Shown one piece after another: positions 1 through 9,826 of a DNA stretch of 33,751 nt. The number at the start of each line of letters is the position of its first letter. The first letter of the stretch is position 1. The translations under genes were made by a program, and so were the position numbers. Source of the DNA: Pigoraptor chileana (taxonomy: Eukaryota > Opisthokonta > Filasterea); the NCBI GenBank assembly GCA_943704495.1, contig CALSCR010003908.1:1-33751 (forward strand). Direction: 5' to 3'. The notes under the pieces are model-generated. The model searched no databases and had not been told where the DNA came from. It worked only from the letters and a program-made list of their open reading frames with translations.

Positions 1-2503
1 TGTTCTACCCACCTGCGGACCCATGTATTGAAACACAATTGGGACGATTTTCGCATAGATCGTATCCGATGGAAGATAGTCGGGAAGACATTTGAAGCGC
101 TGCATAATTGTCTCTTGGAGGCGCCACTTATTGCGAACGTTGCCCTCACATGAGAGCAAGCTCGAGAGGAGCTCAAGAAAGACAGTGTGCTGCAGTAGAG
201 TATGTCGCGGTGTGTGTGTGTGTGTGTGTTTGTATTGCGTGTGTGTTTGAGAGAAGGGGGGAGGTGAATATACATAGTTATATGGGACCGAGGCCGCCGA
301 GTGAGTGCTGAGTATAGTTGCACTCGAGGACCAGCAACAAAAAGCGACATACCTTTCTGTCCTCGTCCATCCGATGTGCAAAATTCGCAAAAGTTTCGTT
401 CAGCTTTTCGAGGAGTGCGGCAATGACTTCGGACGATTTGTCTTCAAGCAGCTGCGAGAGGGATGTCTTGAAGTAGCGCGCCGCCACGTCCCCGGGCATT
501 ATAGAAGCAAACTCGTGGAAAGCCGACGCAATGATCTTGCGAACGCGCATGTCGAAATCTTGGACGAGAAGAGAAAATGTCGAGTGCAACTCACTCGGAT
601 ACCGAGAAGCGCCCATGACGAGTATCACAGCCTATATTTCATGCATGTGTGTGTGTGTGTGTGTGTGTGTGTATGAGTGTGCATATGTCAGCCACTGTCT
701 TGGTCAGGCATCACGCCCAGCCCACAAAGAGACTCAAAGAGAGCGATGCATGCGAGCATCTATACTCCTCATAATCCCTTCAAAAACAGTCCGGACACCG
801 CGACGATCCGCCACCCACATATATATGTACACATACACTCACCGGCATATTGTAAGCGCAGTGTCGATGGCATTCGGAGCTCGGATGCGTTGCAAGGGAT
901 CGGTAGAAATCGAGAAACATTGTCGTTTGGTGCTCATTGAGGAGGTCTGTGAAATCAGCGGTCAATCGAGACAATTGAGTTGTGTGTGCGTGTGTGCGTG
1001 TGTGCGTGTGTGTGTGTGATTGCGTGAGTGTGAGTGAGTGAATGAGTGGGTGGGTGTTAGTAATGTGTGTGAGTGATGAGTGGGTGTGTGACCAAATGGA
1101 AGGGAATGCCAAAGCATTGAACAAGGTGGACAAAGCACAATCACGCACTGTCAATGTGACCAAAATCAAAAACCAATGCGTGGATTCAACAGAGCCAAAC
1201 AACCAATAGACACATGCAAAGACAACACACTTCCACCAGCCCCCTCTTTCTTCTTGTCGAGTCCATTGTCATGCACGCACTGATTGGGCACACACATACA
1301 ACACACACACTCTCTCTTTTTGTTTCTCTCTTCTGGAGCCCTGATACAGCGCCCTGCCACACTTGACTTGTATCCTACATCTTTGCAGTCCAGCAGATTG
1401 CTACACTGACACTCACGATGCAACCGGTGGAAGATCTTCCCAAAGAGCGATGCCACGTGCATTGTTGCGCCTTCCGTTTCGTGTGCGCTCTCCACAAAGC
1501 GGCAGACAATGGGAACAACGACCTCGACCAGCGTGGCTGCGAATTTCATGCAACAAAAAAAAAAAATCAAGGTATTTTGGGTAAGCAGCTGCTGCACACT
1601 CTCATCGCGCACATGCCCATCACAAAGGCGAGTTTAAAACAAGGGTCGCCCACATCACAAAACAAAAGGCGAGCACATATGCGTTTTTGTGTGTGTGTGT
1701 GTGTGAGTGAGTGTGAGTGTGTGTGTAGGTCATGTGTGTGCGTGCATGCGTCTTTTTATGCACCATGCACTTATGCATTTGTGGGATTAGCGTATGTCAA
1801 CGCACCCTTGTCCAAAAATGTGATGAGATCGACAATGCATTGGAACGACGCCAATCGCACAACAACTTCCTCATCGTTCGTCAGCTCAACTAACTCGGGA
1901 ATGAGCGTCTTTTTGGTGTTTTCCAAACTGCAGACAAAAAGTAATACCATTAAAAATTAATAATCATATAATAAAACACACAGACAACGACACAGAAAAA
2001 CAAATAAAACACAACAAAGACCAATATTTTGGGTCAATCCCACCGTCAAAAACAGCCATTCCACCCTCAAAAACAGCTATCCCACCCTCAAATTTTGTGC
2101 ATGGTAAGGCGGCGGTGCAACAGAGAACAGCAGAGGACAATAGAAACAAAAGAGAACATACAACGCCCACAAACAACCAAAAGGATTTGCGTGCTGTGGA
2201 TCGTCTATTATCGTCACATCCAGCAATGGCACACACACACACAACAATGTGTCTCGTGTTGTATAATGAGCAACGACGGCGCTACTTTACAGGATGCCTC
2301 CCTCTCCCTCTCTCTCTCGGTGTGCAAATGCGAGCATTCAGACACAAACACAACATTTCGAGAAACGGACACACGTGAAACCCACCCTGCACCGCGTGCA
2401 ATCGAATCGAGATGCATGCACATGGCCACTCGCACATCGTAGTCTGTATCCTGACAGAGCGAGCTGATCTTCTGGAAAAAATCCTTCGACATGCTGCACC
2501 ATT

Positions 2504-2537
<34 letters not shown>

Positions 2538-3956
2538 GCGATTTTTTCGTTTTCATCGGTGGAATAAGTGTTAGCAACAAACACAGAACTGAACCACAGC
2601 AGTGCCCAATGCAAACATGCGTTTCTCTCTCGTCTCCCATCTTGTCTGTTGTGGATTGCGGGTGCGCAGCCAAATACAGCAATATGAGTCCTACATATTG
2701 CTCTCAGACAATAGACTCAGACGTCTTCCACGAGCCTTCACCATGCCACTTCTGCCACATAACGCAATTGCCCCAGCTATGATGCACACCACACCACACA
2801 CACACACATTGAACCAACAAGGCAGGTTGCGGGCACATGCTCATCCCTGTCGTCCTCTTCCCTCACCTGTCTGCGTCCAACTTTGCGGATATTGCACCCA
2901 GCAATCGGCAGCAACCAAGACGCGACTGAACGGGCTTGGACATGTGCCCCTTTGCAATCGTAAAATCCAACAAATCAGATTTGATGACTTCCCGCGTGAG
3001 GCATGGGATCCCTTTTAGCAATGCCTCGAGCCACGCGCGATTCACATCAGCCGATTCACGTTGTTCGCACTTTTTCACAATCGACGGCAGCACGAGAGAG
3101 GCGTATTCTGCCGACGTCAACAGCTTTCGTTCGCCAATGTCCTCCAAGCAATGACATGCAACGCGTTGTAGCGGCGCAGATCCAGTCTCCACGAGCTCCT
3201 TCAACCGCGGCAGAATTTTTGCTATGGATCCCTCCCGGCTATCCTTCAGGCATTCGGGGATCATCTCAATTGCACTCGCCTGTTGCACAACATTTCCCGA
3301 TCTAATATAGTTTTGTGTGAGTGTGTGAGTGTGTGTGTGAGAGAGTGTGCGTGTGTATGTGTGTGCCCGCGTGTGCGCGTAAATAGAGTTGGTTTTTGTG
3401 AGCAGTTGTAGCCCATAGCTGACATTGGGGGCGCCCACGGGATTTCCGATAGTGTGAGAAATACGAATCTGTCCCTGTACGTACCTCAACAACACCATTA
3501 TTCGTTCGACGTCGTCCAATTGCTCATCCACCGTCAGCTTTTCAATTTCCTCCGCAGTCTAAATAAACGACAACGAACAAAGAAGGGGGGAAAACACACA
3601 CACAAACACACAAAGAAATGTTCACACATAAAGTACGAGTGAGGAACAGCGCAAATTTGTCTGCGATTCCCCAAGGAACCAAACACAGACGCAAAGGTTT
3701 ACCGGATGAAAAGTTGCCGGGATGCACCACTCGCACATTTCTTCACTAATCCCGTCTGCTAAACACATGCACGTCACAATGACCACAAAACGAGAACGAA
3801 AGACCAATGTCTTGTCATCAAGCCATGAAAAGCAAATGATCCAGGGAGATACTGCACCTTGAATCCAGTTATTGAGCGCTCCGAATTCACTTCGTCAATG
3901 TTCTCATCGACATCCTTGTCGGGCGGTGTAACGCCCGCCTCTTCCCAATCATCCAT
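1..3956 (-). CDS. PPP4R4: Serine/threonine-protein phosphatase 4 regulatory subunit 4-like HEAT protein, N-terminal part (runs off left edge)
   Basis: HEAT-repeat scaffold expected to bind and direct the PP4 catalytic subunit in cytosol or nucleus. Exons on the minus strand: 3956-3858, 3558-3485, 3301-2867, 2493-2386, 1927-1806, 1536-1417, 946-843, 631-353, 189-13. All junctions keep phase, giving 506 codons, and the last donor (GTGGGT) shows that more follows outside the window. Family matches as I recall the human protein: EEIEKLTVDEQLDDVER near residue 40, VQSRLGCCRLLGAISAKLDA, SSLCQDTDYDVRVAMCMHLD, LIPELVELTNDEEVVVRLA, CAYNMP followed by LHSTFSLLVQDFDMRVRK, and NKWRLQETIMQRFKCLPDYL. The start Met opens an acidic segment (MDDWEEAGV). 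Introns hold GT/CA arrays, an AAC tract just before the exon-4 acceptor and one antisense copy of the dispersed short element. PP4R1 or a PP2A A-subunit fits the HEAT repeats but not these blocks. Confidence 0.9.
1332..1388 (+). repeat. Dispersed short intronic element, copy D (antisense to host gene)
   Basis: This lies in intron 6 of the PPP4R4-like gene, on the opposite strand to the gene. It shares the order TGGAG, then ACAGCGCC, then TTGACTTGTATCC, then TACATCT with the copies at 7445, 12581 and 27470. No clear flanking direct repeat is visible and it is the most diverged copy, so it is probably the oldest. Because it is antisense to the gene, the shared sequence cannot be explained only as a splicing signal of the host intron. 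Confidence 0.55.
2040..2096 (+). repeat. 21-bp tandem repeat, about 2.7 units
   Basis: Three consecutive units begin CCACCGTCAAAAACAG, CCACCCTCAAAAACAG and CCACCCTCAAATTTT at 2040, 2061 and 2082. They lie inside intron 4 of the minus-strand PPP4R4-like gene. Two units differ at only a few positions, so the duplication is recent. Confidence 0.8.
2505..2536 (+). repeat. (TTG)n microsatellite at an acceptor site
   Basis: About eleven TTG units. On the gene strand this is an AAC run ending a few bases before the AATAATGGTGCAG acceptor of PPP4R4 exon 4, where a pyrimidine tract would normally be. It also produces a false poly-Asn reading frame. Confidence 0.85.
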
Positions 3957-5331
3957 TCTCAGCGCCCAGAGATCAATGTCCCGCGATGCGCCACCAGAGA
4001 AATTCCTCCACTACCGGTGGGCCCACACAGCGTTGCTCGCGTCCAATCCCGTATCCCTCACTCACTCGCACACTGTAGTGTGAGGAGTGAGTCAGGGATG
4101 GGCGTCCGGGCTCGACGCGATGGCGCCTGTGGAAAAACCACAACCCGTCACGCAAATCCCAGAAATCGGATGTCGTTACCGACACGGTAATTGCTTCTGG
4201 CCTCACGGCCACACCAATCTACAGTCTACACCATAATGGGCGCGAGATTGATGCTGATTCAGATCGTATACGGAGGGACGGAGGGGCAGCTTCGACCCCA
4301 ACTTCGCACAATAGCGTATGCCTGTCTTCTCTCGCAGCACGTCAGAGACTCTAATATTCAATTGCGTTATTCTCTTTGCAGATGCACGTCCAAACGTTGA
4401 CAAATTGTGTGCCAGAATGCAGTCGATGGCATTCCGATTTCCGTTTTGCCACGCGCAACCTTTGCAGCACGATATCTCTTAAAATCGAATACAAGTAACG
4501 AAATGCTCGTCCTTTGGCATAAAAGGACAGACAACACTCGCAACCACACACGCCGGTGCTTAGTGCCGGCAACTACGGGGACGATGCAGCGATTCCTCGA
4601 TCGAGAAGGAAGAGAGAGGGAGAAGGCACCACCTATGCTTCCTATGCTTACTCCACGGTGGCTTTGGGGGGACGGCTTTGTAATTCGGCCGACGAGTCCG
4701 ACGCGTGCTAATAATTGCAATCCAGTACAGTTTGTATAGCAAAATAATGCTGCTCTGCATGTGGACACTGGATTATTTCTTTTATGTGATTGGGTTGGCA
4801 AGTCTGGGCCGTTGCCAAGGAATCCACCGGTCAGATTAATTTGAGATTACGCAGAGATTACGAGAAAATGGAGCCGATTTCAACTCGTCCCATCTCGACG
4901 GCCGGTGCTCGGCAAATTAATGTGAACGGAGAACTGAATTGACTGGGCGAAATATGGGTGTCCCTCAATTCAATTGCGCGGTGCGGTCACAAGTGCGTCA
5001 CCTCAGTTGGCTTGCCGAACTGCCGGCGCCACCGGAACTTGGACCGCGCTCTTCATCGAGGTGAGAGATGAATCTCATGTTGAAATATGCTTACTTTAAC
5101 CGTAAACAACTGAGCACAACTAAGCTCGATCTTCGGATATCTTCACACATCAGCGACCGGCAATGCAGAAATGTTGCGCGACGACTGTGTACATATTTCA
5201 GACTGACACACTGACGCTGCTACACACAAAAACAGAAATGAAGTTTCCTTGCATTGTGCTAAGCAGTGATGATGCCGCAATCATCTTCCTCCACCACACA
5301 ATGGAAACGTGATAGAACGCACCACGCAAAT
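3957..5331. other. Gene-poor spacer between PPP4R4 5' end and the next gene's 3' end
   Basis: No recognisable protein, tRNA or rRNA. Several open frames of 60-144 codons exist on both strands, but none has a recognisable motif or a convincing splice partner. The part next to 3956 should hold the PPP4R4 promoter and 5' UTR. The only structured feature seen is the hairpin at 4053-4099. Confidence 0.6.
4053..4099. repeat. Long near-perfect inverted repeat (hairpin/cruciform)
   Basis: The left arm reads ATCCCTCACTCACTCGCACACT and the right arm AGTGTGAGGAGTGAGTCAGGGAT, with two bases (GT) between them. They pair as ATCCCT/AGGGAT, ACTCACTC/GAGTGAGT and ACACT/AGTGT, interrupted by one C-C mismatch and a GC against GAG bulge. 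It lies 97-143 bp upstream of the PPP4R4-like start codon and could fold in the 5' UTR RNA or as a DNA cruciform. Confidence 0.75.
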
Positions 5332-5832
5332 CTATTTTTCGCGCAGTTGAAGTCCAAGGAGCACTGCTAAATGAACAGAAAACGCGATCGTCTGAGTCCA
5401 ATACGCAGACTTCGATGCCCCATTCAAAACAGCGTCGAGATCCGCCGACACAATGACGGAAATGAGGCCCAAAATCGTGACAGTGTATGCTGTGAGCGCC
5501 GCCGGAACTGCCGCCTTGTTGTTTGCGGCGTGCATGAAGAAGGTCGCGTACACAATGACGCAAAACGCAATGATCTTGTCCTGGTACGCGAAGAAGGGCG
5601 GGTCGAAGAAGATGAAGAGGAGAGGGTACTTGAAGCCAAAGTAGTGGGCGGTCGCCATCGAGTAATAGTATGTGACGCCGAACAGTATGTTGGCGCGCAA
5701 GAGGGGCGACGGCGGCGCAGTTGGCGACGAAGCGCCCTTGCCTGCACGTGACTTGGGCGCCAGAAAGCCTGGGAGAACGAGCGAAGCGGCAACAATTGCC
5801 ACGTAGAGAGCAACCTCGAGTGCGGCCACCAT
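5332..5832 (-). CDS. Multi-pass membrane protein of unknown function, 166 aa, one exon
   Basis: I do not recognise the family. The single open frame of 166 codons has an ATG start and strong third-position GC. Hydrophobic stretches are at about residues 3-25, 45-67, 70-100, 108-130 and 140-160, giving four or five membrane spans with the C-terminus ending in QLREK. A Ser/Pro/Ala-rich loop lies at about residues 27-45. Conserved-looking aromatic blocks include TYYYSMATAHYFGFKYP and FIFFDPPFFAYQDK. There is no N-terminal cleavable signal beyond the first span and no ER KKXX signal. It is the only gene in the window that seems to lack introns. The upstream 1 kb separates it from the divergently transcribed phosphatase gene. 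Confidence 0.7.
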   Translation of the reverse strand: MVAALEVALYVAIVAASLVLPGFLAPKSRAGKGASSPTAPPSPLLRANILFGVTYYYSMATAHYFGFKYPLLFIFFDPPFFAYQDKIIAFCVIVYATFFMHAANNKAAVPAALTAYTVTILGLISVIVSADLDAVLNGASKSAYWTQTIAFSVHLAVLLGLQLREK

Positions 5833-6036
5833 CTGATGCCACGATGGGAATTTTCAAAATTATGTATGCATTTGATAAGTTGCGGCGCGGTTTTCAATAA
5901 CTTACAAAATGTTGCATACTGTTTGTGTGCATGAGGAAATGCAAAAGGATTCCAGATGACCACTACTGTTTCATGTCACAGCGTAACATTGGTACACAAT
6001 AGTCACAGTGACTAAATTCCTTCTAGCTTGTCAGCG

Positions 6037-6302
6037 ATGTCACTTTACGCCGCAGATGACTTCCCCTTTTACTCAAGATCGGGTGACCATCAATTGGAGT
6101 TGTGCGATTTCAGGTTTCTTGCACTCACTTTGAATACTATTGGAACTTTTTCTTGCCGTTTGGTGCTCTCCTTGCGGCCTGTGAAGTAGTCGTGCTTGCT
6201 TTTGCCTTTTTGTGTCTGTGCATCTCCTACTTCAACTGCCGAAAACATCGGTCCGTCAAAAAAACAACAAGAGCAGCCACCCCGTATGTCGAAATCTCAT
6301 AA
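6037..6302 (+). other. Orphan transmembrane coding-like segment
   Basis: An open frame ending at 6302 encodes one strong membrane span (FGALLAACEVVVLAFAFLCL at its core) followed by a basic tail with NCRKHRSVKKTT. This resembles the last span and tail of a tetraspanin-like protein. A possible acceptor (GATTTCAG) precedes it at about 6113. A second frame opening with an ATG at 6037 (MSLYAADDFPFYSRSGD) runs into it out of frame. I could not find the other exons, so this may be a remnant, a small single-span protein, or chance. Confidence 0.25.
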
Positions 6303-6304
6303 GG

Positions 6305-6320
6305 CACGTGAGGGCACGTG
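6305..6320. promoter_or_regulatory. Paired CACGTG boxes in a divergent promoter
   Basis: Two CACGTG palindromes begin 10 bp apart (6305-6310 and 6315-6320), within GGCACGTGAGGGCACGTGAC. One turn of helix puts both on the same face. They lie in the spacer between the membrane-protein gene (start 5832, minus) and the phosphatase gene (start 6849, plus). CACGTG is the classical E-box/G-box bound by bHLH or bZIP factors; use here is inferred. Confidence 0.4.
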
Positions 6321-6848
6321 ACTGGGTACATGGGGGATAAATTAGCAACATTTCCCCTTCATTTCAATTTAACTGCGGCGGTCAGATCCGTCAGAGTCCC
6401 TACTCGAATCTAGTCACATGGATGACCCCCGACCGTATGCGTATGCCGGGACTCAAACATCAGTCGGCTGTTGGCAGCGAGCATCTCACATCCAGCGCGA
6501 GCAACGACACGGTTATTCTCCCCAAACCGCTTTCGTTAACAAAAATGCGCACTTTCCCCCTGTTTATTGAAGGATCCGTTGGCAATAGACACCCCCATCA
6601 CCTCACTGTCTTAGTTGGAGTTTTGACGGGAGGGCTTGTTTAGACTCACGGTTTGATGCTGTGTGTCGCCGACAATCAGGTGATTTCATCGCCGCCAGAT
6701 CGGCGGAAGAATACTGCAGGATCTGTTGACCTGCGAAGAAAGAAGGATACCAAAGGACTTAACTTTGGATTGGTTTTTGGAGGAGCGGGGCGGACCGCCT
6801 TCGAACTCCCACAACCCGCCTTCATATTATATCAACTTGGTAACAAAA

Positions 6849-9294
6849 ATGCCGCCTCGCCAAAGGTTGCTATCCACGTCCGATGAGGTTGTGGCCGTGC
6901 GTGCACCTATAGGTGAGTCGTGTGCCCTTCTTTGAGGGCAAATATTCTTCACAATTCAATTTATTGGAGGGGGGGGGGCTGGGGTCGGGTCGGGGGGCTG
7001 ACGGGTTGTCTGACTAAATATTGTGCATGCATCTTGCTTTGCGCAGACAAATATGGACGCATCGGAATGGGCATCCGAGATGTGTTGCTCCAAGCACAAC
7101 TTGCAGGGGTACCACTGCTTGTTTCCATCCAGGTATGTGACAAATCGGTCCTCCCGCCATTACGTGACGCGTGATTTTCCCAATCAAACGACTATTTCTT
7201 TTCCGAGCAGCAAAAATTCATTTCGAAAACTCCCCATTTGTATCAGTCCTATCGAACGCCTACAAAGGATCTCATAATGCAGTTGACGAGCTTTCTCGGA
7301 ACGGAAGAGTTTTACACTCCCCTCGTTGTGTTCATGGTGGGTGTGTGCGGTAATATGCGCCTGTCTAGTGCGACAACAACCTCCAGCGCACTTGCCTCCA
7401 TTGCAAGCATTGAGCACTTTTCCTGTTTCTCTCTCACACTTTGTTGTGGAGCTCATGGGCACAGAGCCTAAGACACTGACTTGAATCCTACATCTCTCAC
7501 ACTTTGTGGTGTACGCGAGCACAGACTGAGCAATTCTCTTCCCTACACACACACACAACACACACTCCACACACCACACACCACTCTCACTCTTATGCGC
7601 ACAGCTTTGGCTCATCGATGCGCGTCTAGGCCGCCTGTTTGCTGTGCTCCTTGCAATTGGGTTTTATATTGCAAACAGTATCAAAGACTTTCTCTGTCTC
7701 CCCAGGCCACCGCTGCTGAACCTCGTGCCGCTTGAGAAGGCGCAGAACTGGTGCGGTTATTCTTCACATTTTTCGTCCCCTGTGCGTCCTGTATATTTGT
7801 AAAATGTGTACCTATATGTGCTGCATTGTTTGTATTTGATCTCATCCAGTCATTTGAGTGTGCAATGCCTTCCTTCGCAAACGCGGCGAATATTGACAGT
7901 GTGTACATGCTTTATTATTACTTATTATTGTTTATTGTTTGATTTTATTGAGTGCAGGGCATTGCCTAGCCACCATGCGCTGATGGGCACCATACTTCCG
8001 TGGTTCGTGTGGATCTATCTCTCCACAAACGGCATGCTTAATGAGACGTGGGCGGCCGTTCTTTTCTTTGTGACGATAGTGTGGTCGTCGTCGGTCAACT
8101 TTAGTCGCCTTTACCTCGCTGTGCACTCTCCCGCCGACATTGTCACGGGCATTATGCTCGGCATCGTCGTTCTTGGAGCGTGGCTTGCGTCGTACAGCGC
8201 ACTCGACGATTACGTGGGGTCCGATCCGTCGGGTGAGTGTGCGGCCGTAATCCTCTTGTGGTGCAGACTGCGTCCCCCGTTTATGCACGCACACAGTCAC
8301 ACTGCGGCGAGAGCTTGTGCTGCAAATTTGAGCACACATGCACCCCTCCCCCTTCAATATTCGATGGATCTCGCAATATTGTTTTGCGTAAAAAAACGTC
8401 GTTTTCTAAAATGTGCACGCACCAAACTAATTCACTGTTGGCAGCCCCATATGTCTGCGTGGCGGTTGCTGTCGCGCTGATCGCGATCTATCCCGTGTCG
8501 GAACCGGCGACGACATCGTACGCCGACTGCGCCGCCACGCTTGGCGTCGCCATCGGCTTCATCATTGGGCGGAGCTGCATTGCGGCGGGTGACTTTCCCG
8601 CCCCAAAAGCACTTCTTGAGAGTGGTGGGCTTCGAGGTCTCCCCTGGTACCTCGAGTTCTGTGTGTCACTCATCCGTCTCGCAATAGGTGGGTCGATCAT
8701 GCTGGGCGATGTTGCTGTCTTTTAGCTGGGTATGTTCCCAAGCATGAATCAGTTCGTGCTGTGTGCGCGCGTGTGTGTGTGTGTCTGTGTATGTATGTGT
8801 GTGTGTGGAGTGTGTGTGTCAATTGATTTTGCGGATGGTGAAGGCGCCCTCACTGAGCCATTCCATTTTTCTTTGCATTCTTGCATCCTTTATCTCTTAT
8901 GCCTTTATGTGTCACAACTGCAAAAGGCTTTGCAATGGTGATGATTACGCGGAGCATTCTAAAGGCGGTCATCTTTTCGACGACTGTGCGAGTGTGCCGC
9001 GTGTTTGGGCGGCCTTATGTGCGCGACACCAACAAGGACATCGACGCACGCCCCGTCTTCACACATTATCTTCAAGAGACATATCGGGCAGCTCCGGAAG
9101 ATGACGCGACTGCCACTGCCAATGTGGGTCGGGATCGCGCGCGCACGAGCAGCGCTTCGTCGCCGGATCTATCAAAGCTGCGACGCTCGCCCGTCAATTT
9201 GGACATCCCCGTCAAATTTCTATCGTACGCAGGCATGGGATGGATGGCAGTGCAGGGCGTTCCGCGTTTGTACGAGTACTTCTGGGGATTTTGA
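6849..9294 (+). CDS. Sphingosine-1-phosphate phosphatase (PAP2 superfamily), 435 aa
   Basis: Expected to dephosphorylate long-chain-base phosphates in the ER membrane, like SGPP1/2 and yeast LCB3. Exons: 6849-6912, 7047-7132, 7211-7336, 7605-7750, 7958-8232, 8445-8687, 8927-9294; all phases agree, 436 codons with stop. The three PAP2 phosphatase motifs are intact: K119-DFLCL-P125-R126-P127, P144-S145-H146-H147, and S190-R191 with H197 and D201. GTEEFYTPLVVF before them matches the family's membrane approach segment. Several further spans follow, then a soluble tail rich in Asp, Arg and Ser and a last hydrophobic stretch near the C-terminus. Intron 3 carries element copy A and a CA-rich 3' end. 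The start is the first ATG in the exon carrying conserved phase; the preceding 800 bp has only doubtful frames. Confidence 0.9.
7430..7507 (+). repeat. Dispersed short intronic element, copy A, with 15-bp flanking direct repeats
   Basis: A 48-bp core (7445-7492) starts TGTGGAGCTCATGGGC and ends CACTGACTTGAATCCTACA. It is flanked by an exact 15-bp direct repeat TCTCTCACACTTTGT at 7430-7444 and 7493-7507, which looks like a target-site duplication. It lies in the middle of intron 3 of the sphingosine-phosphate phosphatase gene in sense orientation, about 100 bp before the acceptor. Confidence 0.8.
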
Positions 9295-9826
9295 GGGTTG
9301 TATTGCCGGGGAAAACTCTAATATAAGAACGTCACTGTGATCAGGCCTCTAAAAAACCCAAATCAGTGGTCAAACAGATGTTTGAATTGATTTGAAAATT
9401 CGGGAGCAAATTGTGGCATATTTTGCGTTGATATTCAAATTAATTTCGCGAGGGAGTCTGGCACTCGATTTTGGCACACCCGCAAAACCCACGCCAACTG
9501 AAGGCAGATGGATGCACTCAGTTGTTTCGGCCTCTGCCAATCGGGTATGATTAATGGTCCATAGTTGCATAATTGTTGCAGAGTGTATTAAGAAACTGTT
9601 GAGCTTGCATTTTCGTCTCCACGTTAATAGCCAGTTCTCTGTTTTTGTGTGTGCGTGCGTGTGTGTGTGTGTGCGACATAATCATTTAAGGAAAGGGTCG
9701 CAACCAACGTGATAGAATTGGTGGGTCAGTCCTCTCTCTCCGAAATCCAAAGCTTAGAGCAGGTGCGGGTGTGCCCTTCCCAGTTTACAATCTGCGACTG
9801 TTGTTTGTCGGGGTGTGTTCTTGAAA
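9295..9826. other. Tandem spacer: phosphatase 3' end and ArfGAP promoter
   Basis: No gene is seen. It is AT-rich around 9360-9450, has a GT array near 9645-9675, and a pyrimidine-rich stretch (CAGTCCTCTCTCTCCG) at 9727-9742 about 90 bp before the ArfGAP start codon. No motif shared with other promoters in the window was found. Confidence 0.5.

Noticed and set aside
2338-2682. Poly-Asn or poly-Thr protein over the TTG repeat
   Set aside because: The frame is created by the AAC tract; the real exon (2493-2386) uses another frame and matches PPP4R4.
3702-3760. Possible extra PPP4R4 exon (GISEEMCEWCIPATFHP)
   Set aside because: It has acceptor- and donor-like edges, but its phase does not fit exon 1, while exon 1 joins directly to the exon at 3558 and restores the conserved TAEEIEKLTVDE block.
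4367-4801. Open frames of 110-144 codons on both strands
   Set aside because: There are overlapping frames on both strands, no recognisable motif, poor third-position bias and no splice partners. Treated as chance.
5371-5751. 126-codon plus-strand frame
   Set aside because: It is antisense to the membrane protein, low in hydrophobic residues and highly charged, typical of a shadow frame of a GC-rich gene.
6422-6886. Open frames of 73-77 codons before the phosphatase gene
   Set aside because: They do not join in phase to the phosphatase exons, whose first exon has its own ATG and donor. No homology is recognised.
8732-9104. Cys-Val repeat proteins and similar frames over GT arrays throughout the window
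   Set aside because: GT repeats read as CVCVCV or VCVCVC in any long frame; they are intronic microsatellites.
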